Below, piece after piece: positions 1 through 7,588 of a stretch of DNA of 64,000 nucleotides. Position 1 is the stretch's first letter; each line of letters starts with the position of its first letter. Origin of the DNA: CAWBCI01 sp963787195 (GTDB lineage Bacteria; Bacteroidota; Bacteroidia; Bacteroidales; JAGOPY01); the NCBI GenBank assembly GCA_963787195.1, contig CAWBCI010000033.1, positions 16,518 through 80,517 on the forward strand, read 5' to 3'. Under the pieces are notes generated by a model that saw nothing but the letters and a program-made list of their open reading frames with translations, made no database searches and was not told where the DNA came from. Both the position numbers and the translations under genes were made by a program.

Positions 1-50
1 GTTTCAGTTAATGATTTTTTATTCTGAGCATGAGAAGATCTGAAAATATT

Positions 51-1601
51 TCAGCCTGGCTGGTGCTGATCCCTTAAGAGGTCATTCACAGTTTTGACAG
101 GGTTAAATGTTATAATAGGCACTTCTACAAAAATAGTTATCCATCCCGCCATGGCCCCATTCCATAAGCCGGGAAGTTCAAGGGCCTTGAGTTGCCGGCC
201 GTCTTTGGACTTAAGTGAAATGAATCCTGTTTCCGGATCAACAAAATTCCGTAGATCAAATTTTTCACCTTTATAATTTGTTATTCCGCAAACCAGATCC
301 ACAGGGTTGAAATGAGTGGCATTATTCAGTATTTCCTTCTGCTCCGGATCTTTAATGTCTATCTGTGATGTTTCCACAATTTGTAAGGAGATTTCCCCAT
401 GGGTATTTTCAACCCAGAAGGGGCCTCCACCGGGTTCCCCCTCATTTTTAACCATTCCGCATATCCTGATGGGCCTGTCTAAAATTATCCGCAAATATCG
501 AATCTTATCACTAAAGGGTAAATCTTCAAATGACGAAGGAATGATCCTGAATAAGTCCTTTTTGCAAAAGCGGATAATCTCATTCAGGTGATTTTCGGTA
601 ATATTATTATTTTCAAGTTCTTCCAGGTATTCAAATACCTTTTTTTGCAATTGTAATAATAATCCGCCCAGGACTTTTTTATAGCGGTAAGTTTCAGGTT
701 TCAGATGATCAGGTACAACATTATCGATATTTTTTATGAAGATGATATCGGCCTCCAGATCATTCAGGTTCTCAATCAGGGCCCCATGTCCGCCCGGACG
801 GAAAACCGGTCTTCCAATTACATCCCGGAAGATTTGATTATACTCATCGGCGGCAATGGTATCGGTTGAAGGTTTCTGAATGGAGAATGAGATATCATAA
901 ATAGCTTCAAAACGTTCCTCAAAAACCGGACCTATCCTCAACACTTCTTCATTGAATTTTTCAAAGTGTTCGGGGGAGACAGTAAACTGGAGGGATATTC
1001 TGTCATTCTTATCAAGTGCATAATGAGCCCCTTCTACCATATGCTCTCCAACAGGTGTCCTTGAATATGTCTTGTAATCGTGAAATTTCAGAAGTCCTTT
1101 CGGGAGCTTTCCGTAATCCAGACCTTTTTCATCCAGAAGGTAATCAATGATGACCGCATAATCATGTGATTCCAGACAAGCGGCAAGATCGATTGCATCC
1201 CTGTCCATTGCTTCTTTCAGGTCATCAAAAAAAGCAAACTTCCCGAGATTGCTAAAAAAGTGATAAGCGCTGTTGAAACCCCTGTCATAGAAAAGCCTGT
1301 CTTCAGTATAGCCTGCTTCACAGGCTGCCCTGAATTCAAACAGATGCTTGAACATGCGGGTAGCCGCCCCCGAGGCAGGAACGAATTTCAGAAGCCGGTA
1401 ATTCCTGGATTCATTTTCATAATGACTGACCAACACATCGATTTCCTCCTCATTCATAGCACGTATGCCTTCCTGTTTTGTGGCAGGTGCTTTTAACCGA
1501 GCGTAAGGATAACCCCTTTTGAAATCATTCAGTTGCCTTTCAATCTGCTCATAACTGATTCCTTTGGAACGGATCAGCTCCAGGTCTTTTTCTGTAAACA
1601 T
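51..1601 (-). CDS. DUF4301 family protein
   Basis: This cytoplasmic protein of 516 residues matches my recollection of DUF4301, a family found mainly in Bacteroidota and of no firmly established function. It has no signal peptide or membrane segment. Recognisable stretches are PASGAATRMFK (residues 75-85), a glycine-rich FRPGGHGALIEN and GGGPFWVEN nearer the C-terminus; the glycine-rich loops would suit nucleotide or sugar-nucleotide binding, but that is inference. An in-frame extension upstream to 1634 exists, but the ATG at 1601 gives MFTEKDLELI, the natural start. The gene is transcribed away from the tRNA-Leu pair and its stop lies only 50 bp from the window edge, so downstream neighbours are unknown. 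Confidence 0.8.
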   Translation of the reverse strand: MFTEKDLELIRSKGISYEQIERQLNDFKRGYPYARLKAPATKQEGIRAMNEEEIDVLVSHYENESRNYRLLKFVPASGAATRMFKHLFEFRAACEAGYTEDRLFYDRGFNSAYHFFSNLGKFAFFDDLKEAMDRDAIDLAACLESHDYAVIIDYLLDEKGLDYGKLPKGLLKFHDYKTYSRTPVGEHMVEGAHYALDKNDRISLQFTVSPEHFEKFNEEVLRIGPVFEERFEAIYDISFSIQKPSTDTIAADEYNQIFRDVIGRPVFRPGGHGALIENLNDLEADIIFIKNIDNVVPDHLKPETYRYKKVLGGLLLQLQKKVFEYLEELENNNITENHLNEIIRFCKKDLFRIIPSSFEDLPFSDKIRYLRIILDRPIRICGMVKNEGEPGGGPFWVENTHGEISLQIVETSQIDIKDPEQKEILNNATHFNPVDLVCGITNYKGEKFDLRNFVDPETGFISLKSKDGRQLKALELPGLWNGAMAGWITIFVEVPIITFNPVKTVNDLLRDQHQPG

Positions 1602-1760
1602 AATATCTGCTTTAATTTTTTTTATAAAAATCAATCATTTACGACTTCCTTAATAATCCGGGCAATGAATGAGTAATGCCACAAAAATAATGGGAATTGC
1701 GCGGGCAGTCAAATAAAGGTGATTTATTTTAATTTTATTTTTATAGAGATGAAATTTTGT

Positions 1761-1768
1761 TAATTTTG
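1761..1768 (+). promoter_or_regulatory. Probable -7 box for the tRNA-Leu pair
   Basis: TAATTTTG matches the Bacteroidota -7 consensus TAnnTTTG and sits 11 bp before the first tRNA base, a distance that fits transcription of a tRNA with a very short leader. I see no clean TTTG -33 box at the usual 19-21 bp spacing, only T-rich sequence. Confidence 0.5.
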
Positions 1769-1779
1769 CACCCGCTAAT

Positions 1780-1862
1780 GCCCAGATGGCGGAATTGGTA
1801 GACGCGCATGGTTGAGGGCCATGTGAACTAAGTTCGTGCAAGTTCGAGTCTTGTTCTGGGCA
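1780..1862 (+). tRNA. tRNA-Leu (anticodon GAG)
   Basis: Acceptor stem GCCCAGA pairs with TCTGGGC; the anticodon stem CATGG/CCATG encloses the loop TTGAGGG, giving anticodon GAG for CUC/CUU. The long class II variable arm (GAAC-TAA-GTTC) and T-loop GTTCGAGTC are present. The CCA end is not encoded (the sequence after the discriminator A is CGA). It is the first of two tandem leucine tRNAs. Confidence 0.96.
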
Positions 1863-1873
1863 CGAAGTAGAAG

Positions 1874-1960
1874 GCCCAAGTGGCGGAATTGGTAGACGCG
1901 CTACATTCAGGGTGTAGTGACCGAACGGTCGTGCAAGTTCGAGTCTTGTCTTGGGCACCA
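1874..1960 (+). tRNA. tRNA-Leu (anticodon CAG)
   Basis: Acceptor stem GCCCAAG pairs with CTTGGGC; anticodon stem CTACA/TGTAG encloses TTCAGGG, so the anticodon is CAG for CUG. The class II variable arm is GACC-GAAC-GGTC. Here the terminal CCA is encoded (1958-1960), unlike its neighbour 11 bp upstream. A run of nine T residues follows at 1973-1981 and may end the transcript. Confidence 0.96.
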
Positions 1961-2038
1961 TTATTACCAACCTTTTTTTTTGGCCCGGATCCTCCCGGTT
2001 ACCAATCAATACTAACGCTGAAAAAAGGGGATAACAGA

Positions 2039-3904
2039 TTGAATGTCAATAATTCATTGCAAATAAAGCGAGTTTTTATTTTTAGTATTTTCCTGATTTT
2101 TATTTTCAGCGGAATTAAATTATCAGCCCAGGATAGCTGTTTAAGGGACTATACTGAAAAAGGCCGGGTTTTCCTCGGGAATACCCATAATGGCGGGACC
2201 GATTATTACCGTAACCTCATCTTGCAGGATATTTCAAATGCCGGTGGAATTGATCTTCCCAATGATGGCATGACAGGTGCCTGGTCTGTGGAATTCGGAA
2301 GTGAACAAGATCGGCCCGGACGCTTCGAAATACGCGTCCACCCCCCTCAGGTTACAATGGATCCTTTACTATACAAGGGTTTTGATATATCCGAAGCACT
2401 ATCGCCCGATCAGGCAAAAATTAGCTTCCGGCTAAGCAACCAACTTGGCATTGTTTCCGACAGCCTTAGCATCTTTGAAGTTCCGGTGAATGGCTTAAGT
2501 AATAATTATGTGGTCCGTAGTGTAAGCAATACCAAAAAGGAAACTTTAAAACTCAAACTTTCCCATATAAGTTTTACTTACACTTCGAAAGCTTATCAGG
2601 TATTTCGTGACAAGGTTCAGATCATTGATAATTATTATGCTGCTGCCGCACTGATAGATAGCCTTCTTCAAAATACTTCTGAGATATCAGGCTTTTATGA
2701 ACTGCCTCTTCCTTACAAAATAATACAATATGCAGAATTACTCAGGATCAGGGACTATATAGGATCTTACAAATTTTTAAATATTCCGGAGATAAAAAAG
2801 AAGGATCCGGCCTCCTTAAATGATAAGCTGATTCTACTCGAACGAAGGACCACCAGGATCGCTACTATTTTAGCCGGGGATATGACAGAAATGGAATATC
2901 CAGGACTGGAGATGATCTATGATGCCCATTCCTATGTCGACCGGCTCTTTTACTATCTCTCATGGAGCGATAAGGTTGACCATAGTTATAATTTGTTTTA
3001 CAAGAATCTTGCATCCCTGGAGCCAGGAGCTGACGGGGAACTTCATTATATCCATGCTTATTATACACTAAATGGCAAGGATAAGTCAAATGCTCAGGAT
3101 GCGAAAAAGATAATTTTGTCCCTCGCCCATGGAATGATGACCCTGGCAGATTCCTGTTATAATGCCGGACTCTTTTCCGAGGCTTCGATCTTCTATAAAA
3201 ATACTTCTTTACTTGCCAGATATGCTCCCGGGGAAGATTTCGGAAGAGATGCCCTGATGAAAGCCGCGAATGCAGAAGCTACTATCCGGAAATTCTACCT
3301 TGATATTGCCGGTAAGGCATTGTCGAAAAAGAACCCTGAAATGGCGGAAAATTATTTTCTGAAGGCTTATATGAAATCTTCGCTATTTGGCTGGCCTGTG
3401 GCTGACAGTGCCGGAGATATTCTCAGGTCATCAATCCGGGATCTTTACCTTTCCAGTGCTTTCAGGCTTATTGATGGCCATCAGTATGAGAAGGCGATGG
3501 AATATCTGGAGAAAGTGAGGCAGAGCATCCCACGGGGATCAGCATCTGAAAAAACCATGGAGCTTCAAGCCAGCTTGAAGAAGGCCCGGGAGGATATTTA
3601 CCTTGGAAAACTTGAGTATTCGGGGCGGATATTTAAAGAAGGAAATGTTGACCGGGCAGAAGAACTCCGGAATGAGGCCGTTGATTTCAGGTTGTATAAT
3701 CCCTATGAAATTCCACGCGATGTTCTTGAAAATAAGGTAAATGAGGAAATTGATTCATACCGCTTCCGGCAATATCTGGCCCGGGGAGAGAAGAATTTGA
3801 ATTCAGGCGAATTCCATGTTGCCCTTTACTATTTTGAAAAGGCCAAAGACATTGAACCATTTAATTTTAAGATCAAAGGACAGGGACGTGGATACGCTCA
3901 TTAA
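2039..3904 (+). CDS. Exported TPR-like protein, N-terminal part (frame broken near 3885)
   Basis: A hypothetical exported protein. The open frame can be read back through the tRNA gene, but that is an artefact; real starts are TTG at 2039 or TTG at 2057, which place a signal peptide (QIKRVFIFSIFLIFIFSG, cleavage after LSAQ) at the N-terminus. The body is a long string of helical repeats of TPR type with clear pairs such as GEFHVALYYFEKAKDIEP near the end. The frame then reads GQGRGYAH and stops, while the frame one base further on continues the helical repeat pattern to 4754. The two parts together would give a protein of about 900 residues. Function unknown; possibly an envelope scaffold. 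Confidence 0.65.
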   Translation: MNVNNSLQIKRVFIFSIFLIFIFSGIKLSAQDSCLRDYTEKGRVFLGNTHNGGTDYYRNLILQDISNAGGIDLPNDGMTGAWSVEFGSEQDRPGRFEIRVHPPQVTMDPLLYKGFDISEALSPDQAKISFRLSNQLGIVSDSLSIFEVPVNGLSNNYVVRSVSNTKKETLKLKLSHISFTYTSKAYQVFRDKVQIIDNYYAAAALIDSLLQNTSEISGFYELPLPYKIIQYAELLRIRDYIGSYKFLNIPEIKKKDPASLNDKLILLERRTTRIATILAGDMTEMEYPGLEMIYDAHSYVDRLFYYLSWSDKVDHSYNLFYKNLASLEPGADGELHYIHAYYTLNGKDKSNAQDAKKIILSLAHGMMTLADSCYNAGLFSEASIFYKNTSLLARYAPGEDFGRDALMKAANAEATIRKFYLDIAGKALSKKNPEMAENYFLKAYMKSSLFGWPVADSAGDILRSSIRDLYLSSAFRLIDGHQYEKAMEYLEKVRQSIPRGSASEKTMELQASLKKAREDIYLGKLEYSGRIFKEGNVDRAEELRNEAVDFRLYNPYEIPRDVLENKVNEEIDSYRFRQYLARGEKNLNSGEFHVALYYFEKAKDIEPFNFKIKGQGRGYAH

Positions 3905-4754
3905 GCAAGCGGCCCGCCCTGTGATTGAAGAACTTATGAAGAAGGCCAGGCTGAGTTTGGGAGCCTATGATGTGGAGGAAGGAATCAGTGTTTTAAGCCA
4001 GGTGAATGCGATGATTAAAAAATATGGCATAGAAAAGGATTCCCTTCTGCAAAAGGACATTCATGACCTGGGTGAACAGCTCGAAAATATGAAGTGTGCT
4101 GCGGCAAAAAGGAATTTTGACGGCCTTATCGAGAAATCATCAGAATATGAAAAAGAAGAAAAGTACATAAGTGCCTTGATGGCCACTCAAAAGGCCATAA
4201 AGGTCTCACAGGATCACTCCGCTTGCGGCATCAGTGATACCGCTGCCTGGCTGATGAAAGTCCGGCTGGATGTCCTTGCGGACTACCAGAGACTGAAGGA
4301 TGATGCAGAAAGCTGGATAGGAACTGACGATCAGACCTTCATAAGGAAATATGCTGAAGCCGGAAAGTACTTTAAGCAGAACAATTTAAAACAGTACGGC
4401 GCTAAATTTCTCAGCCTGCACGATTTCGTGATCAGCCAGCAGGATACCGGTCTTACGAGGTATATGTTCCGGCTCTATATGGAAAATCAGGAACCCGAAA
4501 AAGCCCTGGATATGATGAAATTGCTGGCTGATATGGGCAGCAATACCCCGGCCGATGAAAGATTTCAGAAACAACTGGCTATACGGCTGGCTCTCAGGGA
4601 TCAAAGACAGGACCAGGGTAAAAGGCCTGAAGAGCTTCTGAATGAATATTCTTCCAAAAACAAATACTACCGTAACTTCCGCAAGTCATATAAAATGACC
4701 TGGATTAATGGCCAGAGTTTTCAAATCCGGTATTTATATTTAATTTTGAAATGA
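3816..4754 (+). CDS. Exported TPR-like protein, C-terminal part
   Basis: This frame continues the protein that stops at 3904. Its own first residues (to about 3880) are out of frame with the biology; the meaningful sequence begins near DRDVDTLIKQAARP and runs through repeated helical pairs such as GAYDVEEGISVLSQVNAM, KYISALMATQKAIKVSQ and QEPEKALDMMKLLADMG, typical of TPR/Sel1-like solenoids. It ends KMTWINGQSF. No separate signal peptide or promoter is seen, so it is almost certainly one gene with the preceding part, separated by a +1 frame change. The last 20 residues are weakly conserved in character and might themselves follow another shift. Confidence 0.6.
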   Translation: MLPFTILKRPKTLNHLILRSKDRDVDTLIKQAARPVIEELMKKARLSLGAYDVEEGISVLSQVNAMIKKYGIEKDSLLQKDIHDLGEQLENMKCAAAKRNFDGLIEKSSEYEKEEKYISALMATQKAIKVSQDHSACGISDTAAWLMKVRLDVLADYQRLKDDAESWIGTDDQTFIRKYAEAGKYFKQNNLKQYGAKFLSLHDFVISQQDTGLTRYMFRLYMENQEPEKALDMMKLLADMGSNTPADERFQKQLAIRLALRDQRQDQGKRPEELLNEYSSKNKYYRNFRKSYKMTWINGQSFQIRYLYLILK

Positions 4755-4819
4755 AAAGGATATAAAATTGCAGTATTGCCATTCCGTTCCTAATAATCAA
4801 AAATCAAAATTAATATAAT

Positions 4820-5557
4820 ATGAAAAGATTACTTCTGATCAGTAACTCGACCAATGCAGGGGAGGAATACCTGGGCTGGCCCCGTCCCTTTATTTCTGAT
4901 TTTATGAAGGACAGCGGAGTAAAGGATATTCTTTTTATTCCATACGCCGGTGTCAGTTTATCGGATGTCAGTTTATCGGAATCCTATGACGTTTATGAAG
5001 AAAGAGTGCAAATGGTTTTCAATAAATTAGGTCTGAACATTTACTCTATTCATAAGGAAAAAGATCCCATTGCTGCTGTTCAGAATGCCAAAGCCATAGC
5101 GGTAGGTGGCGGCAATACTTTTCACCTGGTTTATATGATGCACAAACTTAAGTTGATGGCTCCCATCCGTGAAAGGGTGCTCGAAGGCATGCATTTCATG
5201 GGCTGGAGCGCCGGAGCCAATGTGGCCTGTCCGAGTCTACGCACCACCAACGACATGCCCATCATTTTTCCTGAAAGTTTCGATTGCCTGGATCTCATTC
5301 CTTTCCAGATCAATCCCCATTACCTGGATGCCAATCCGCAGGGCCATGGAGGAGAAACAAGGCAGCAGAGAATAGAGGAGTTTCTGACCGTAAATAAGGA
5401 TATTACAGTTGCCGGACTGAGGGAAAGTTCTCTTTTCCTTGTCGAAGGCGACAAGATTCAACTCAAAGGTTTCCGCCCCATGATTTTGTTCCGTTTCGGA
5501 CAGGAGCCTGTTGAATTCCAGCCAGGGGACGAGATTGGTTTTTTGATGAAAGACTGA
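4820..5557 (+). CDS. pepE: Peptidase E (alpha-aspartyl dipeptidase)
   Basis: Cytoplasmic serine peptidase of family S51, which cleaves N-terminal Asp-X dipeptides. The sequence begins MKRLLLISNSTNAG and carries the nucleophile elbow GWSAGANVACP (the Ser acts as nucleophile) and the strand AIAVGGGNTF that precedes it, both diagnostic. At 245 residues it is slightly longer than the roughly 230 usual for the family; the excess includes a perfect-looking in-frame 15-bp tandem duplication (4952-4966 and 4967-4981) coding VSLSD-VSLSE. The gene stands alone, 65 bp after the TPR protein, and is followed at once by heptamer repeats. Confidence 0.88.
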   Translation: MKRLLLISNSTNAGEEYLGWPRPFISDFMKDSGVKDILFIPYAGVSLSDVSLSESYDVYEERVQMVFNKLGLNIYSIHKEKDPIAAVQNAKAIAVGGGNTFHLVYMMHKLKLMAPIRERVLEGMHFMGWSAGANVACPSLRTTNDMPIIFPESFDCLDLIPFQINPHYLDANPQGHGGETRQQRIEEFLTVNKDITVAGLRESSLFLVEGDKIQLKGFRPMILFRFGQEPVEFQPGDEIGFLMKD

Positions 5558-5561
5558 TTTT

Positions 5562-5710
5562 CAGTCAGCAGTCAGCAGTCAGCAGTCAGCAGTCAAAATC
5601 GCCCAATATTCAATTTTCTATTTTCTATATTCTATATTCAATTTTCTATATTCAATTTTCTATATTCATATTATTCTATATTCTATATTCTATTTCCAAT
5701 ACTAAATACC
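5562..5710. repeat. Composite intergenic minisatellite (CAGTCAG and ATTCTAT units)
   Basis: Starting 4 bp after the pepE stop, the heptamer CAGTCAG is repeated almost five times (5562-5595). It is followed by a degenerate ATTCTAT/ATTCAATTTTCT block (about 5608-5697) and a short CCAATACTAAATACCCAAT tail. The rest of the 342-bp gap to the next gene shows no coding sequence. The same three-part layout recurs at 50.2, 51.4, 52.4 and 56.3 kb. Confidence 0.75.
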
Positions 5711-5899
5711 CAATCCTCCCCCTCTCTTTTCTGGAATAAATATAAATTAGGACCTGACAGGCTGTAATGCTGCTGTAGCTGTGATTTTTTCGTAACTTTC
5801 CCATGCGTAGCCATACTTCCGGAAAGAACAACCTTAAATTGGTTTTGTTATAACAATCTCATTTTTAATGATAAGAAGAATTATTAAACCGGTCAAAAG

Positions 5900-7126
5900 A
5901 TGAAAAAATTACTCTTAATTCTCGTGCTCACGGCTTTTGCCCTGCCTTTAATGAGCCAGTATACTTATTTTAATGATGTATATGAAAACAATAGCCGGAC
6001 CCAGGGAAACTGTATCCTTGAAACAGAATCTTCATACGTGGTTTTTGGGCAAATTTATGATGAAGATTATACATACAGCCTGGCCTTGATGGCTATTGAC
6101 AAGATGGGAAACCAACTATGGCTAAAAACTCATGGTGAAACATCGAAAAATTATAATCCAGGTTTTCAGGAGAGTTTAATTCAAACGGAAGATGGAGGAT
6201 ACCTGGCCTGTGGCTATATCCAGGATTTAAACGTTGTCAAGGGAATAATAATGAAATTTGATCAGGATGGAGACAGTCTTTGGTCTGTAATTTATGGAGA
6301 TAGTACCCAGTCTCATGAAAGAATAATATTTTATAGTTGTAAACAGCTACCTGATAAAGGATATTTGTTGGCAGGAGACAAGGTTTACGGAGATTATAAT
6401 CCTGATATGTTTGTGATTAGATTGGATAATTCAGGCATTCTTATGTGGGAAAGGAACTATGGCGATCCTGAGTTAGCAGAATCAACATATTCATTGGAAC
6501 TTTTGCCGGATGGTGGATTTTTGGTTGGTTTTTCCAGGCAGGAGATCGGAGTATACAATTCTGTCGAAACAGGCCTTCTAAAAGCAGACAGTCTTGGAAA
6601 TATGATCTGGATGAAAACCTACGGCGGAATTTATAATGATGGAGGGGGACGCGTATGTCTTGCCCCTGATGGTAATTATCTTGTGGGAAGTAATTTTGGA
6701 ATGAGTTCCATGCCCATTGGAATGCCGGAAAGTAAAATATGGATCTTTAAGACCGATACTTCAGGTAATGTTTTATGGGACAAAAAATACGGCAATGCTG
6801 AAAACAAGAATTTTCTTTATTCTATGAAGGTGATGAATGATGGGTCCATACTTGCATCTGGGACAGGTGGTTTTCTGAGTATGCTTCAATATGGTTGGAT
6901 ATTAAATACAAGATCCAATGGGGACAGCCTGTGGTTAAGGGAATATAACCCCTTACCGGATGTTGAAGCTTCGATTATGGACGCTACACCCACCCGGGAT
7001 CATGGAATAGCCTTTACAGGGGTTGGGATGAATGCATTCTGGGTTGGAAAATTGGATAGTGCCGGTTGTGTTGAACCCGGTTGCGACCCGACTTTCGGCC
7101 TCCAGGAAGCAAAATTATGGAAATGA
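5900..7126 (+). CDS. Secreted repeat protein with T9SS domain, main part (frame broken near 7105)
   Basis: Exported protein with signal peptide MKKLLLILVLTAFALPLMSQ. The body holds six or so blade-like repeats of about 55 residues with the signature (D)GGYLACGY, GNxLWxKxYG, and KxDSxGNxLW, as in the beta-propeller-like cell-surface proteins that Bacteroidota export by the type IX system. It reads through DSAGCVEPGCDP and then stops at 7126, while the next frame supplies the expected sorting domain. The original product would be about 490 residues. The function is unknown; surface location is inferred from the C-terminal domain in the adjacent frame. Confidence 0.7.
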   Translation: MKKLLLILVLTAFALPLMSQYTYFNDVYENNSRTQGNCILETESSYVVFGQIYDEDYTYSLALMAIDKMGNQLWLKTHGETSKNYNPGFQESLIQTEDGGYLACGYIQDLNVVKGIIMKFDQDGDSLWSVIYGDSTQSHERIIFYSCKQLPDKGYLLAGDKVYGDYNPDMFVIRLDNSGILMWERNYGDPELAESTYSLELLPDGGFLVGFSRQEIGVYNSVETGLLKADSLGNMIWMKTYGGIYNDGGGRVCLAPDGNYLVGSNFGMSSMPIGMPESKIWIFKTDTSGNVLWDKKYGNAENKNFLYSMKVMNDGSILASGTGGFLSMLQYGWILNTRSNGDSLWLREYNPLPDVEASIMDATPTRDHGIAFTGVGMNAFWVGKLDSAGCVEPGCDPTFGLQEAKLWK

Positions 7127-7370
7127 AGGTTCTTTCGAAATCTATCCCAATCCGGCTTCCAACAAAATCAACATAGATCTGAATGAAATTAAAGCCGAAG
7201 AAATATTGATTTACAATGCCCTGGGAATAAAAGTGCTATCTATTCAAAACCCGACTAGCCAAAAACAATTTCAATTTAATGTTTCTTCTTTTTCAGCGGG
7301 AATATATAGTGTTGTTTTGAAGAAAGAAGGAAGCATTCTATCCACAGGAAAATTTGTTCTCAGTAAATAA
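7032..7370 (+). CDS. T9SS C-terminal sorting domain of the preceding protein
   Basis: From about 7107 this frame reads NYGNEGSFEIYPNPASNKI and continues as a typical type A Por sorting domain: YPNP motif, LIYNALGIKVL strand, then FSAGIYSVVL and a terminal KFVLSK. The upstream 75 bases in this frame are not meaningful. It is the missing end of the protein at 5900-7126, displaced by a one-base shift in the stretch around AGGAAGCAAAATTA. Restored, it would direct the protein across the outer membrane through the type IX secretion system. Confidence 0.65.
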   Translation: MHSGLENWIVPVVLNPVATRLSASRKQNYGNEGSFEIYPNPASNKINIDLNEIKAEEILIYNALGIKVLSIQNPTSQKQFQFNVSSFSAGIYSVVLKKEGSILSTGKFVLSK

Positions 7371-7414
7371 ATCAATGAGACTCAAATTTTTCAAACGAAG
7401 CGAAGAAAAATTCC

Positions 7415-7542
7415 TTAGTCGAATTGATCCCGAAAAGACGAAGTCTTATTCGGGATCTTCTGGGATTATATTCCCCGTCGCTTGAGACGAATAAGAGATA
7501 TTTCCTTTAGATACCCCGCTGCTTGCGGCGGGGTGGTTCATT
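7415..7542 (+). repeat. 128-bp structured dispersed element, copy A
   Basis: Shares about 118 of 128 positions, by eye, with copy B at 24250-24377. It contains a near-perfect hairpin at 7426-7457 (14 paired bases, GAA loop, one bulged A), a small CGTC/GACG stem, and a GC-rich hairpin ACCCCGC/GCGGGGT at about 7511-7533. Both copies lie just 3' of a plus-strand gene and end in GTTCATT. It is either a REP-like element or a conserved 3'-end structure. Confidence 0.8.
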
Positions 7543-7588
7543 TTGAAGAATTTAGCAAAGTAATACGAATGGGAAATCAATTTCTACC

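Noticed and set aside
1880..2038. N-terminal extension of the TPR gene across tRNA-Leu
   Set aside because: The frame is open only by chance through the tRNA-Leu (CAG) gene; the translated sequence has no likeness to a protein and the signal peptide starts after 2039.
3870..3904. Programmed ribosomal frameshift in the TPR gene
   Set aside because: No slippery heptamer, no obvious stimulatory structure; similar breaks occur in other genes of the window.
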